The notes: generated by a model from the sequence alone, not told the origin. DNA of 64,000 nt from Hepsetus odoe (GCA_017165825.1 CM029370.1:22868186-22932185); one strand, 5' to 3'; numbered from the stretch's first letter, positions 1 to 9,377 are shown. Numbers and translations are program-made.

Positions 1-175
1 ATACTCTGGAGCTTCTCCACACTGGCCTCCCTCCTGCGGTTCCCCTTACCTAAAACAGCCTCCCCTCAGCTGTGACAGCCCGGGGGCTTCAGCTCTGCAC
101 CCTGCGATCTCACCATATCACTCGATGGAGCAGGCCCACTCTCCAACCTAGCTCAAGAAATGGTAGACATGGCAG
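1..175 (+). CDS. foxf2: foxf2-like gene, 3' end of exon 1 (partial, frame broken)
   Basis: This is the C-terminal activation region of a FOXF-class forkhead transcription factor; the DNA-binding domain lies upstream of the window. Read from base 2 it gives SPYLKQPPLS and then ALHPAISPYHSMEQAH. These resemble the FOXF signatures YIKQQPLSP and SLEQ-YLHQ, recalled from the family. The frame then hits a stop at about 149. Skipping the T at 140 restores a frame (LQPSSRNGRHG) that runs to the donor GGCAG/GTAAAT at 175/176 and joins exon 2 in phase. The base at 140 therefore looks like a one-base insertion, real or from assembly. I am confident it belongs to FOXF. Choosing foxf2 over foxf1 rests on the neighbouring foxc1 and gmds. 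Confidence 0.72.
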
Positions 176-1218
176 GTAAATACAGGTTTTTTCCGAGTGC
201 ATGCTTGACTTGAGGGTACTGATTCTAGGAAACCGTGTAACAGGAGTTTTTATAGTTAACTCACATCATGTTTACCAAAGAAATTGCTTTTTGTGGATAA
301 AAAAGCTCTTCTTTTTTGCACAGTTTTGGCCTACTTAATTCACGTTAGTCATAAATTATGTGTATTTTTTCTCACGTTTCAAACAAACGTTAAATTAAAT
401 CACACGATTAAATTGTGCTATGTTGTTCGTTTACCTGCACCATCCTAAATTAAAACCAGCTCCCCGTTCACAGTCCCTGGGCTGAGGTTTCTGTCAAACA
501 TTTGACGACTTTCAGTCAAATTCTCCTGGGAACATTTTGGTCTTTGGGGTTACATTAACACGTCACACCATTTCAGCACATTGGAGGACTCTGTTTTCTC
601 TCTCTCTCTCTTTTCTCCAGAGTTGGTCCAATCCTCGCAACGACACACTAATAAGGCAAAGTAACAGATTACCACTGCGTTTATATTGATATTTAATTTG
701 ATTATAATCATGATTTTGTCAGTGTACAAACCATCAAGTCTAATAACGAGAGTTGTAAGACATTTTGTACATTATTTATTTAAACTCTAAGCCTTTCTCC
801 GTTGAAATAATTGTGAAACGTAGCTTTTCGCAAACCAAATAAATTTGAAAAAAACATTTGTGGCAACACTTGAACCTTTTTTTTGCCTTCTTTTAAAGGT
901 GGACCCAAATGTGTTCAATTCCTCATAAAACTGAAATTTGTATTTTTGTTCTATATGCCTGTGATTTACTTTCTAATTAACCATATTTATTAAAAGCATA
1001 ATTTACACAATAACATAATATTGATATTTTTAATTTTGCATTTCATGAAAATTTAAAATTTATTTTTATGTAAAACATGCACAATTCTTATATTTTGACG
1101 TTACATTCAACACACAATCAGCATAAAGTGCTCATGCCAGTCATTTAGATTTAGTCTATTTTTTCTTTTGGTTTAAATTCAGTCTGTTTGTTGGTTCAGC
1201 ACCTGGACTGCTTTATCG

Positions 1219-1253
<35 letters not shown>

Positions 1254-1377
1254 TACCATAAATGAAGCCATTCTTTAGGAAAACGTAGTTTTTAGAGACT
1301 CAACGTCTTTCAGACTCTACTTTTCTCTCTTTATTAAGCTACAGGCTTTAAAGTGAGAATGTGATTTTTATTTGCAG
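176..1377 (+). other. foxf2: foxf2 intron
   Basis: This 1,202-base intron runs from donor GTAAAT at 176 to acceptor TTTGCAG ending at 1377. It is AT-rich, with a (TC)n pyrimidine run at 600-612 and a (GATT)n tetranucleotide repeat at 1220-1252. No other coding content was seen. Confidence 0.7.
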
Positions 1378-1559
1378 TGGTGTTTCGTGCTATCAGCCTC
1401 GCTCCCCTGGAGCTGAACGTAAGTGACTTTGTGCTGAACTTTAACGATCTCTCCGCTGCCTTCATTCGCCAGTGCGGATATTACCATCATCAATATCATC
1501 ATCATCATCATCTTCATCACCAGAGCGCTCATCAGGACATCAAACCGTGTGTGATGTGA
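1378..1559 (+). CDS. foxf2: foxf2-like gene, last exon with FOXF C-terminus (frame broken)
   Basis: After the acceptor at 1377 the spliced frame reads S-GVSCYQPRSPGAERK, which parallels the FOXF segment GLPRYQ...CDRK. A TGA follows at once. One base later, from 1425, the frame is DFVLNFNDLSAAF, then a Tyr/His-rich run, and ends QDIKPCVM with TGA at 1557-1559. DFVLNFN and QDIKPCVM are hallmark FOXF1/FOXF2 C-terminal motifs. The extra base is most likely the T at 1424 (AAG-T-GAC). The His run (HHQYHHHHHLHH) is longer than the short His stretch in mammalian FOXF2. Identity is strong. Whether the break is real or a sequence error cannot be settled here. Confidence 0.85.
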
Positions 1560-1737
1560 GGGTGAGGTGATGGCGAGGTCTCACGATGATTCAAACCGAA
1601 TGGTTTAAAGAGAATATTTCTGTTGGGGCGAAGTGTTGAAAGCGCAGTGAAGGGCGCCACGCGCGGTGTGTGAAGGTGAAACCTTCCTCAGCTTGCAGGA
1701 CCAGCCCGAGAGGACGCGAGCACTTCTGACCACTTTA

Positions 1738-1743
1738 AATAAA
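1738..1743 (+). terminator. foxf2: foxf2 poly(A) signal
   Basis: A canonical AATAAA lies 179 bases after the foxf2 stop codon, in the sense strand. It implies a short 3' UTR (1560 to about 1765). A second AATAAA occurs at about 1807-1812 and could be an alternative. Confidence 0.55.
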
Positions 1744-1903
1744 GAGCACTTCTTTGCAGTTTATAACGAGGATCATAAAGTGCAGTTAAACTGTCAATGT
1801 ATTCTTTAATAAAAATAGATATACTGATCTATCCTGTTTCGTCATTCTTCAAATACTTTTTTCTCTTTCACTGCAGTTTTTCAGAAGTCTTTCCTTTTAC
1901 AGC

Positions 1904-2060
1904 CAATAATAATAATAATAACAATAATAATAACGATAATAATAATGATAACAATAACAATAATAATGATGATGATAATAGTAATAACAATAGTAATAAT
2001 AACAATAGAACAATAATTAAATACTACTACTACTAATAATAATAATTATTATTATTATTT
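1904..2060. repeat. AAT/ATT-rich simple repeat
   Basis: An imperfect AAT trinucleotide tract with AAC, GAT and AGT interruptions, turning into ATT repeats at 2033-2060 so that the two ends are roughly complementary. The poly-Asn reading frame across it is an artefact of the repeat. Confidence 0.8.
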
Positions 2061-3531
2061 TATTATTGTGGTGGTGCTTTTTGTTTGTTTGTTTGTAATC
2101 AATAGTTGTTTACAACTTCTGTGAACAGAAAGCATCTTAAAAGCATCATAAAAACGTGCCAAAATGTTAGGCTACTAAGAGAGACAAAAAGATTCCTGAG
2201 CAAAAAAAACACAATTACTCATAATTTATTATTATTATTATAAACTAATTATTGTTTATGTGTTGTTAGAATTTATTACTAGAATATTTATCATTCACTT
2301 TAGAACAGAAATCGACTTATTGATCTCAAATGGCAGCAAATTTATAGTTGCCTCAAAATGAACTCACTTACCTAAAGACTAACAGCTCACCCTGTAAATG
2401 CAGGGTAGGGAGAGGTTAGTCCCGGTTTACTGTATTTAATAGTTAGTAAGTTTGTTTGAGGAGGGCTCTGTAAGTATTGTGTCGGTGGCTGAGCATCAAC
2501 AAACCAAAACCTAAAACCAAGTTCTTCATGGAAAAATAAACTTCACCTAATCATAGCGCACAGCACTGAGCTGCTAGCATGTCCAGCAGTGGAGAAGAAC
2601 TGCAGAAGAGCTTTAAGCACAAAGATGAAATGGTTTATTTGTTTTTCAACCAAGTAAACTGCTGAATTATCCCAGCAAGGGTATATTCAGACAGTAATAG
2701 TGAAAAACAGGAACCGAGCAGACCTACTTGAGTCGTTTAATCACAGTCATATTCAGCCTGGTCGGATTTCCTCAAAGGTGATTATGTCCCAACCTGCACA
2801 CTGAACTAAATATTTAGCCCAAATTCAGCCTTCACTGTTACATCCTGCTCTTGAGTGTTTCACTGTGTGCTGATGCCAACAAGCCACCTAGAGGCATCTC
2901 GATCACAGCAGCTGTTGGTATAAAATCACAAATCATTGAGGGATGTTGATCATAAACGTAATGCCAGGGAACTTAAAAATGCCAGTGTTGCTCCAACTAA
3001 AAAAAGATCTGATCATCATTTACAGAACCGATTCTGAGATCCGGCACTGTTACACTGCCATCTAGTGGACAGAAAGCGGTTATACAAACTAGGAAAAGAT
3101 TTCAGTCGCTGGAACCCAGTCAATACTGCTCATCATGTGAATAACTTTAGTCACAGATTAATAAAAGGGAAAACAGGGATTTGAAAACAGAGCTGTCATC
3201 TCCAGCAAAAGGAATGTGAGCAAAGGAATGAATTTGCACAATCACACAAAAACCAAAAGGGAAAAGAGCAAAAAATGTATAAATTGACAGACATCATTAA
3301 CTTGTGAAGAAGAAGTCATGGGTGATGTTTTGATTCGATGGAGCTGCGACATGCTACCCAAAAGGACAGACATTCAGGTCCCCTTAGAAGACAAACCATG
3401 TGTGTTACAGCTGTAATGGAGACAATAAAACACTAGTGTTTACAAATGAATGAATGAATGAAAGAAGGAAGGATTTATGGGTAAATAAATCTTTATCGAG
3501 AAGCATATATATATATATATATATATACATA

Positions 3532-3921
3532 CAGTATAAATAATGATTGTTTATTTTTATCAATTTACAAAATGCAAAGTGAGCGAACAAAAGCAAAATC
3601 TATATCAAATCAATATTTGGTGTGACCACCCTTTGCTTTCAAAACAGCATCAGTTCTTCTAGGTACACTTTGCACACAGTTTTTGAAGGAACTGGGCTGG
3701 TCGGTTGTTCCAAACATGACTGTGTTTCAACCTCCGTGTGACATTGAGATCACTGGCACCGGTTTGGTAAAACTGGTTGATCATACACCGACTAAAAATC
3801 CTACAGAATCCTGACTAGCAGCACCTTAGAAGAACTGATGTTGCTTAAATAAAATGATTAACACTTACATTTTGCATTCATTACTTTTTTCACACTTGTC
3901 AAAATTTTTGCACAGTAATTG
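3532..3921. mobile_element. Tc1/mariner-type non-autonomous element, copy 1
   Basis: It shares over 100 bases of near-identical sequence with the copies at 48655 and 51301, for example AAATGCAAAGTGAGCGAACA and AGCATCAGTTCTTCTAGGTA. The left terminal repeat is cut short: CAGTA runs straight into TAAATAATGATTG, so the AAAGTTTTAGGC part is missing. The right end reads CAAAATTTTTGCACAGTAATTG, the complement of the family terminus. TA dinucleotide tracts abut both sides, fitting the TA target of the superfamily. No transposase frame remains. Confidence 0.75.
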
Positions 3922-3979
<58 letters not shown>

Positions 3980-3986
3980 GTTAATC

Positions 3987-4076
<90 letters not shown>
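3922..4076. repeat. Compound (TG)n-(TA)n microsatellite
   Basis: A TG run (about 3932-3976) is followed after TTATGTTAATCATG by a TA run of about 85 bases (3989-4074). It abuts the right end of the Tc1-type element. Confidence 0.9.
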
Positions 4077-4079
<3 letters not shown>

Positions 4080-4519
4080 TCTTTTATATAAAACATAGGA
4101 TTTCACATTTTTATAAAAAAGTGAAGAAAAGCAGTGCAAACAGAGCAGGATGCTCTGGAGCAGCTACACAGGAGCCCAGTGTCAGAAAGTGCAGAGATGA
4201 GTTTCAGGCTACGTGCCAAACCTGCAATGTACAAAGCAGGAAATGTGTTTTTGCAGGTATCCCATACTCTGGATGACCTGGAGTAGTGTTCAGATCCAGA
4301 ACTAATCCCCCAACACCCCAACCTCAGTTATAATGCAGGGCTGATTATGATCAAATTTCGGTATCTAGTGCAAAGCTTCCCAAAAGAGGAGAGATTTTTA
4401 CTCAGGAATCAGGAGACCATCTCATTATGCTCCAGACACTGAGGCGATGATAAGAGCTGATCATCTTTTTTGTCGGAGGGATATTGCTTTTTAGAAGTAG
4501 AGAGATCATTCCGATATGC

Positions 4520-4811
4520 GGATAGTTCTTTTTCAGAGAGGCAAAGCTGCGTTGGTTTGGACATGGCCAGAGGAGAGACAAGAATTATACTGGGAGGAGA
4601 TGTTGAGGATGCAGCCAGGAAAGAGGAAAGAGGAAGACTGGAAGAAGAGGTTATGGACATGGTGAGAGAGGTGGTCGGTTTGAAGGAGGAAGATGCAGAG
4701 GAACGGAAGAAATGGAGACGGATGATCTGCTGTGGGGAACCCTAAACGGGGGCAGCCGAAAGAAGAAGAAGAAGGAGGAAGAGGAGGAGGAGGAGAAGGA
4801 TAGTTCTTTTT
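4520..4811 (+). mobile_element. 5'-truncated LINE with target-site duplication
   Basis: The insert at 4534-4797 encodes the C-terminal end of a non-LTR reverse transcriptase, readable in pieces: WFGHGQRRDKNYTGRR near the start and EEDAEERKKWRRMICCGEP before the stop. The family usually reads RWFGHV.RRDE and RWRQMIRCGDP. It ends in a purine tail of AAG/GAGG units. A 14-base direct repeat GGATAGTTCTTTTT flanks it at 4520-4533 and 4798-4811, as expected from target-primed reverse transcription. At least one internal frameshift is present, so it is dead. An RTE/Rex-like clade is likely but not proven. Confidence 0.85.
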
Positions 4812-5206
4812 AATCTCCATCATATTTGGTCAGTCATTTCAACACTTCCGGAAACTTTTTTAAGAATTCGGACTTGTCTTGTTAGTTTACTCACAATTTT
4901 GCTTGTTTTCTTTATTAAGCCAGTTAGTTTTGGCTTTATTTTCATTAAACAAAAAGATAATGAAGAAAGTCCAGACACTGAAGTCACTGACGCTGAAGTC
5001 ATTGACCACCAGGGCGCTAAAAGTCTTCAAGTAACCCACATCGAGCCTTACTTTCAGTTCACCTGCACCCTTGTTAATTTATTAGACAAACGAGTTTTTT
5101 TCTTTTCAAAATCAAACACGGTGAAAGCCAAATAGCAACAGTAGGCAAAAAAAAAGTTAACAAGAAAAAACACAACAAAGACTTATAACAGAGTGAAACA
5201 GAATGA

Positions 5207-5400
5207 TCATCATGTGCTGGTGGTGTTCCAGAGGAAGGATACTCACCAATGGACCAAGAAGTAGCATGTTCAAATCCCCCATCCAGGACCACCATCACTG
5301 GATTCCTGAGCAAACCCTGAACCCCTCAAGTTGCTCCAGGGAGATTGTCCCTGTAATGGAGACGCTGTGGATTAGAGCGTCTGCTCAACGGTGAAAATAA
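5207..5400 (+). mobile_element. Degenerate tRNA-type SINE
   Basis: The sequence GATTCCTGAGCAAACCCTGA, then TTGCTCCAGGGAGATTGTCC and CTGTAATG, matches the body of the SINE at 62083-62285. The tRNA-like head is eroded, but ATGTTCAAATCCCCC is a recognisable B-box relic. It ends near GCGTCTGCTCAACGGTGAAA. Confidence 0.6.
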
Positions 5401-5674
5401 ATGAACATTCCAGATGAGACACTGTAAATGAAGGTGGAGGATGAAGGAGAGCAGACAGACATAACTCGTATAGAAATGCACAGAAAAATCATCAATCAGT
5501 GACACCGTTTTTCTTTTATCTCTCTCTGTTACCATACCCACCATCTTTAAACAGAATATCAGTTTACTGTGTGTTCAGGTTACTGTAGGAATGAGAGAAA
5601 TCAATATATTTCTGTGTTTATAATTATAGTTACAGTATAATAATCATGACAACGATAACAAAGACAACGACAAC

Positions 5675-5675
5675 G

Positions 5676-5723
<48 letters not shown>
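5675..5723. repeat. (AAT)n microsatellite
   Basis: A near-perfect AAT run of about 16 units. Confidence 0.9.
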
Positions 5724-6587
5724 TCCTCGCGAAGGATCATGACCTGACAAGCTCCAGAACCCCCCGCGACCCTAATTAGGTCACAGAGTCATGAATCTTA
5801 TTGAATCTTTTTTGAGAAACAAATTGCTTCAAATGATGCTTTCGGCCCTGAATCCACGCAACCTCGTCAGCTGTACTTTCTTCAAGGACAATTTCATTTA
5901 TTTCTGTTAATTTTATTTGACTTTTCCATTGTTTTGTAGTTTTGGCTCTTTGTTATTACGTATTCTTTAATACAGTATCATTTATTTGATTAAACATAAA
6001 GATAGTTGAATGAGATATTTAGCTGAAAGGATCCAGATGATTAAAAGCCTCCTTTTGATGCTTTCGCAGAGTGTTTCAAACCAAGTGTAAACCTCAAAAT
6101 TTGGGACATACTTTTTGTGCGCAGTTTTGCCTTCAGACGACTTATTGTTACTTTGTGATCAATTAAGCTTCAGGAATGTCGAATGCAAATGAACTTTTAA
6201 AAGAGCAGCAGGTCCAGTTTTGTGTTTTGGATGTTTTCACAGAGAAAGAAGCAGAAATAAATTCTTTCCATAGTGTAATTCTCAAAGTCCAAGCAGAAAG
6301 CCTGGAGTCAGGCAGGGTTTAAGGAGTCATTTCGGTTTTAGTAAATGTAACGCAGTTTAATTAGAATTTAAGCTTTTAAATTAAAGTTTTAAAATGTTTT
6401 AATAAAATAAGATTTTACAAAGACTCTCAAATCACTCTGCTCATTAGTGTGTGTGAGTGTGTGTGTGTGTGTGTGTAGTCCACCATTTATCTATAAAATA
6501 TATTAATTGGTAATTGGTAAATAATTAAACAGTGTACATGGAGTCACATATTTTATAGGATAGGGTAAATGGGAGTTTGTACTTGCA

Positions 6588-6592
6588 CCAAT

Positions 6593-6626
<34 letters not shown>

Positions 6627-6646
6627 GTATGTTTAAAATTTCTGTG

Positions 6647-6716
<70 letters not shown>

Positions 6717-6724
6717 GAAATTTT
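6588..6724. repeat. CA/TA compound repeat with palindromic arms
   Basis: (CA)n passes into (TA)n, then a unique core, then (TA)n and (CA)n again. The 13-base arms AAAATTTCTGTGT (6635-6647) and ACACAGAAATTTT (6712-6724) are exact reverse complements around a self-complementary TA tract, so the block could extrude as a cruciform. Confidence 0.8.
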
Positions 6725-7032
6725 ATTTGTCACTAATCAGAAAATCCCATTCATCCCAAGGGAATGATAAATAAATCCATAATTTATTCTTAATAAATAG
6801 TTTGTCTGATTCTGAGCATCTCATATCTCTGTGCTTTGTTATTTCTCTGTATGAAGGATGTAACCAGTGAGTCAAAACTGAGTGTGACCACATGTGCAAA
6901 CATATATTAGTAGATATTTGTGGGGACATTGTGAGCACTTCTGAAAATTGTTGGGGGGGGAGGGTGCGAGTGTTTCCATGCAAACCACCTCCTGTAGGAC
7001 TGGCCAGTAAATTATACTAACAGGCAGTGCAG

Positions 7033-7113
7033 CCAATCCGGGTTGTTGTGGCAGGATCCGTGTAGCCAATCCCAGCGCGTCTGTTTCCACACGGAGATCT
7101 GGGCGCCGATTGG
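7033..7113 (+). promoter_or_regulatory. foxc1: Triple CCAAT-box promoter of foxc1
   Basis: CCAAT occurs at 7033-7037 (GCCAATCC) and 7066-7070 (GCCAATCC), and inverted as ATTGG at 7109-7113 (GATTGGCT). These are NF-Y-type sites spaced 33 and 43 bases apart, 230-320 bases upstream of the foxc1 start. The surrounding sequence turns GC-rich (GGGCGCCGATTGG, GGCAGCACGCGGCC), and no TATA box is obvious. Promoter function is inferred from position and motif cluster. Confidence 0.6.
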
Positions 7114-7250
7114 CTGAGGGGAGGCAGCACGCGGCCCAAAAGGCAGCACCAGCCTGGAGTTCATAACTCTTTACTCCTCCGGCGCTTTAATCCGCGATTG
7201 CTGAGCGAGCGGATTAGCGATCACTTGTCCTCGCGAGCGCTGGGGAACCC

Positions 7251-7253
<3 letters not shown>

Positions 7254-7307
<54 letters not shown>

Positions 7308-7340
7308 CGGATGGTGTGTGTATGTGTGTGAGTGTGTGTG
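7254..7340 (+). repeat. foxc1: (CA)n and TG-rich run in foxc1 5' leader
   Basis: A pure CA tract (7254-7302, 49 bases) is followed by a 12-base loop (GTTTGCGGATGG) and a TG-rich run (7315-7340). The two can pair with each other. The block ends only 8 bases before the foxc1 ATG and probably lies in the 5' UTR. Confidence 0.8.
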
Positions 7341-7348
7341 AAAGGGCG

Positions 7349-8226
7349 ATGCAGGCGCGCTACCCGGTGCCCAGCCCCAGCTCCCTGGGCGTCGTGCCGT
7401 ACATGACCGGCGAGCAGGGCTACTACCGGGCAGCTGGTGGCGCGAGCTACACGGGCATCCCGAGCGTGTACCCGCACGCGGCACACGAGCAGTACGCGTA
7501 GCGGGTCAGCCGCATCGCTGCAACAGCAGCAGCAGGACGCGCTCCAGCATCATCATCATCATCACCAGCAGCAGCAGCACCAGCCGTCCGCGCTTCAGCC
7601 CAAAGACGCCGTGAAACCTCCGTACAGCTACATCGCGCTCATCACCATGGCCATCCAGAGCTCCACGGAGAAGAGGGTGACGCTGAACGGCATCTACCAG
7701 TTCATCATGGAGCGCTTCCCCTTCTACCGCGAGAACAAGCAGGGCTGGTGAACAGCATCCGCCACAACCTCAGCCTCAACGAGTGTTTCATCAAGGTGCC
7801 CCGCGACAAGAAGCCCGGCAAGGGCAGCTACTGGACGCTGGACCCGGACTCGTACAACATGTTCGAGAACGGCAGCTTCCTGCGGCGCCGGCGGCGCTTC
7901 AAGAAGAAGGACGCGCTGCGGGGAGAAGGAGGAGATACAACGTGCCGCGAGCCCTGGCGACGAAGAGGAGGAGCACGAGGAGGCGCTGGGGATGAGGCTG
8001 AAAGAGGAGGAGGAAGCGGGGAAGCTCGGGGACGTGAAGACGGAGGACGGCGAGTGCATGCCGCCCCGGCCGTGCGTCACCAAGATCGAGAGCCCGGAAG
8101 GTGCGGCCGCGCGCTACAGCCCCGGGTACGGGTACGCGCACGGAGACGCGCCGGATTACTCAAATCACGAGTCGCGCCAGAGTCGGATCGCGCCCTGGTG
8201 TCTGAGTCAGGGCGCGAGCGATGAGG

Positions 8227-8263
<37 letters not shown>

Positions 8264-8392
8264 CTGCAACAGCAAGGCGGCTTTCCGAGCTTCCAGACTC
8301 TCCAGACGCTGAACGGCTCGGTGAGCGGCTGCCACACCGCTTTCCCCGCCGCGCCGCCGGCCTTGTACCGGGCGTTGGAGCCGCGTACGTGA
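7349..8392 (+). pseudogene. foxc1: foxc1-like single-exon forkhead gene, frame broken at four or more points
   Basis: The start MQARYPVPSPSSLGVVPY matches the FOXC1 N-terminus. A stop follows at 7499-7501, after HEQYA. From about 7500 another frame carries Gln/His-rich sequence and then the forkhead domain (KPPYSYIALITMAIQ, LNGIYQFIMERFPFYRENKQGW), ending at TGA 7749. A third segment from 7751 gives NSIRHNLSLNECFIKVPRD-KKPGKGSYW (one Asp fewer than the usual PRDDKK) through RRRRRFKKKDALR. The frame changes again in CGGGGAG (about 7921), giving GDVKTEDG and VTKIESP, which match the FOXC1 DIKTENG and VPKIESP motifs. It changes once more in the AAC tract, leading to GCHTAFPAAPPALYR and TGA at 8390-8392. 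FSVDNIMTSLRG and the YDCSKF end are absent. FOXC1 normally regulates eye, neural-crest and vascular development. Assembly indels and a decaying duplicate both remain possible. Confidence 0.85.
8227..8264 (+). repeat. foxc1: (AAC)n tract inside foxc1
   Basis: About 12 AAC units. The upstream reading frame makes it poly-Asn, while the frame that continues into the FOXC-like C-terminus makes it poly-Gln. The last frame change of the gene must fall in or next to this tract. Confidence 0.85.
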
Positions 8393-8416
8393 TCGCGGCA
8401 AAGCCTGACCTCTAAA

Positions 8417-8420
8417 ACAC

Positions 8421-8486
<66 letters not shown>

Positions 8487-8488
8487 GC
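8417..8488. repeat. (AC)n microsatellite in foxc1 3' flank
   Basis: An AC tract of about 33 units with a few CGC interruptions begins some 25 bases after the presumed foxc1 stop, so it lies in the 3' UTR. With the tract at 7254 it brackets the gene. Confidence 0.9.
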
Positions 8489-8694
8489 CAGAGACTCCTG
8501 AGATGGGACTCGTTCTCTTTTGAGCAAGGTGAGTTGAGGAGCGCCCTCACTGCAGCTCTCACCTTTCCGGGACGAATTTAATTTATACACAAACACAGGA
8601 GGAAAAGTGCTATTTATATCCGTCGACACGGGACGTGACTGTATAGAAATCCTGCGGTTTATTTCATGAAATTGTTCAAATGATATTATTTGCA

Positions 8695-8700
8695 AATAAA
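8695..8700 (+). terminator. foxc1: foxc1 poly(A) signal
   Basis: AATAAA about 300 bases after the foxc1 stop, followed by a T/G-rich stretch (TGTTCGCTTCTGCTG and GGAGTTTGTG) of the kind seen downstream of cleavage sites. It suggests a complete 3' end for this locus. Confidence 0.6.
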
Positions 8701-9375
8701 TGTTCGCTTCTGCTGAAGTTAAACCTGGAGTTTGTGATCGGTTTGCTTTTTGGTATTGAGCAAAATGGGGAGAAATTTATCGCTAGCGCCACCCTGTTCC
8801 TACATCGCACTACAAGATTTGCCGCTCAAACACTTTGATCTCCTCCTTTAAAATCTAACCCTAAAAGCTACTTTGTTTCATAAATGAAACAAATATGAGG
8901 ACAGAGCCCAGGCAAATCAGCAGCTGATTTTTTAAACTCTCTAAAGAATGGTCGTGGTTAAATTAGTAAAGAAAACAAACAACAACAAATAACATAATAA
9001 TAATAATACACAATAATAATAAATAAATATCAACAACAATTACAATAATAATGATCACAAAACAATCAGAATAAAACGTAAACGTGAAGGATAAAATTAA
9101 AAAAAGGAGAATAATAACTAAAAAACAATTAAATGAGTTATAATTTAACATTTATAATCAGTTTATATAGCTCCAACCTACATTAACTCACAGGACATCA
9201 AGGCTGAGCAGCAGACTCTCAAAACACTATTTTCACAAAAAACTGCCTAGAATATAAAGAACTAAATTATGATTTAAAAATCAAAAGATTTTAACATTAC
9301 AATGAGATAATATTTGAAGAGCTTTTTGGCCTCATAATACAGAAATATCAAATATAAATGGAAAGCTATCAATGA

Positions 9376-9377
<2 letters not shown>

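Larger units (their letters stand above)
1744..6998. other. Intergenic spacer foxf2-foxc1
   Basis: About 5.3 kb with no convincing gene. It holds AAT-type simple sequence (1904-2060), a Tc1-type element (3532-3921) embedded in TG/TA microsatellites, a LINE 3' fragment (4534-4797), an old SINE (about 5207-5400), an (AAT)n run (5675-5723) and a CA/TA palindrome (6588-6724). The stretches 2090-3490 and 5740-6440 look like unique AT-rich DNA in which I recognise nothing. Confidence 0.6.

Noticed and set aside
1797..2036. Poly-Asn open frame after foxf2
   Set aside because: It is an AAT simple repeat without any non-repeat coding similarity.
7740..7752. A tiny intron at the GW/NSIRHN break of foxc1
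   Set aside because: FOXC1 is normally single-exon. Only one base is missing, and nothing of intron size is present.
7490..7760. Programmed ribosomal frameshifting in foxc1
   Set aside because: There are no slippery heptamers at the change points, four changes would be needed, and no FOXC gene is known to use this.
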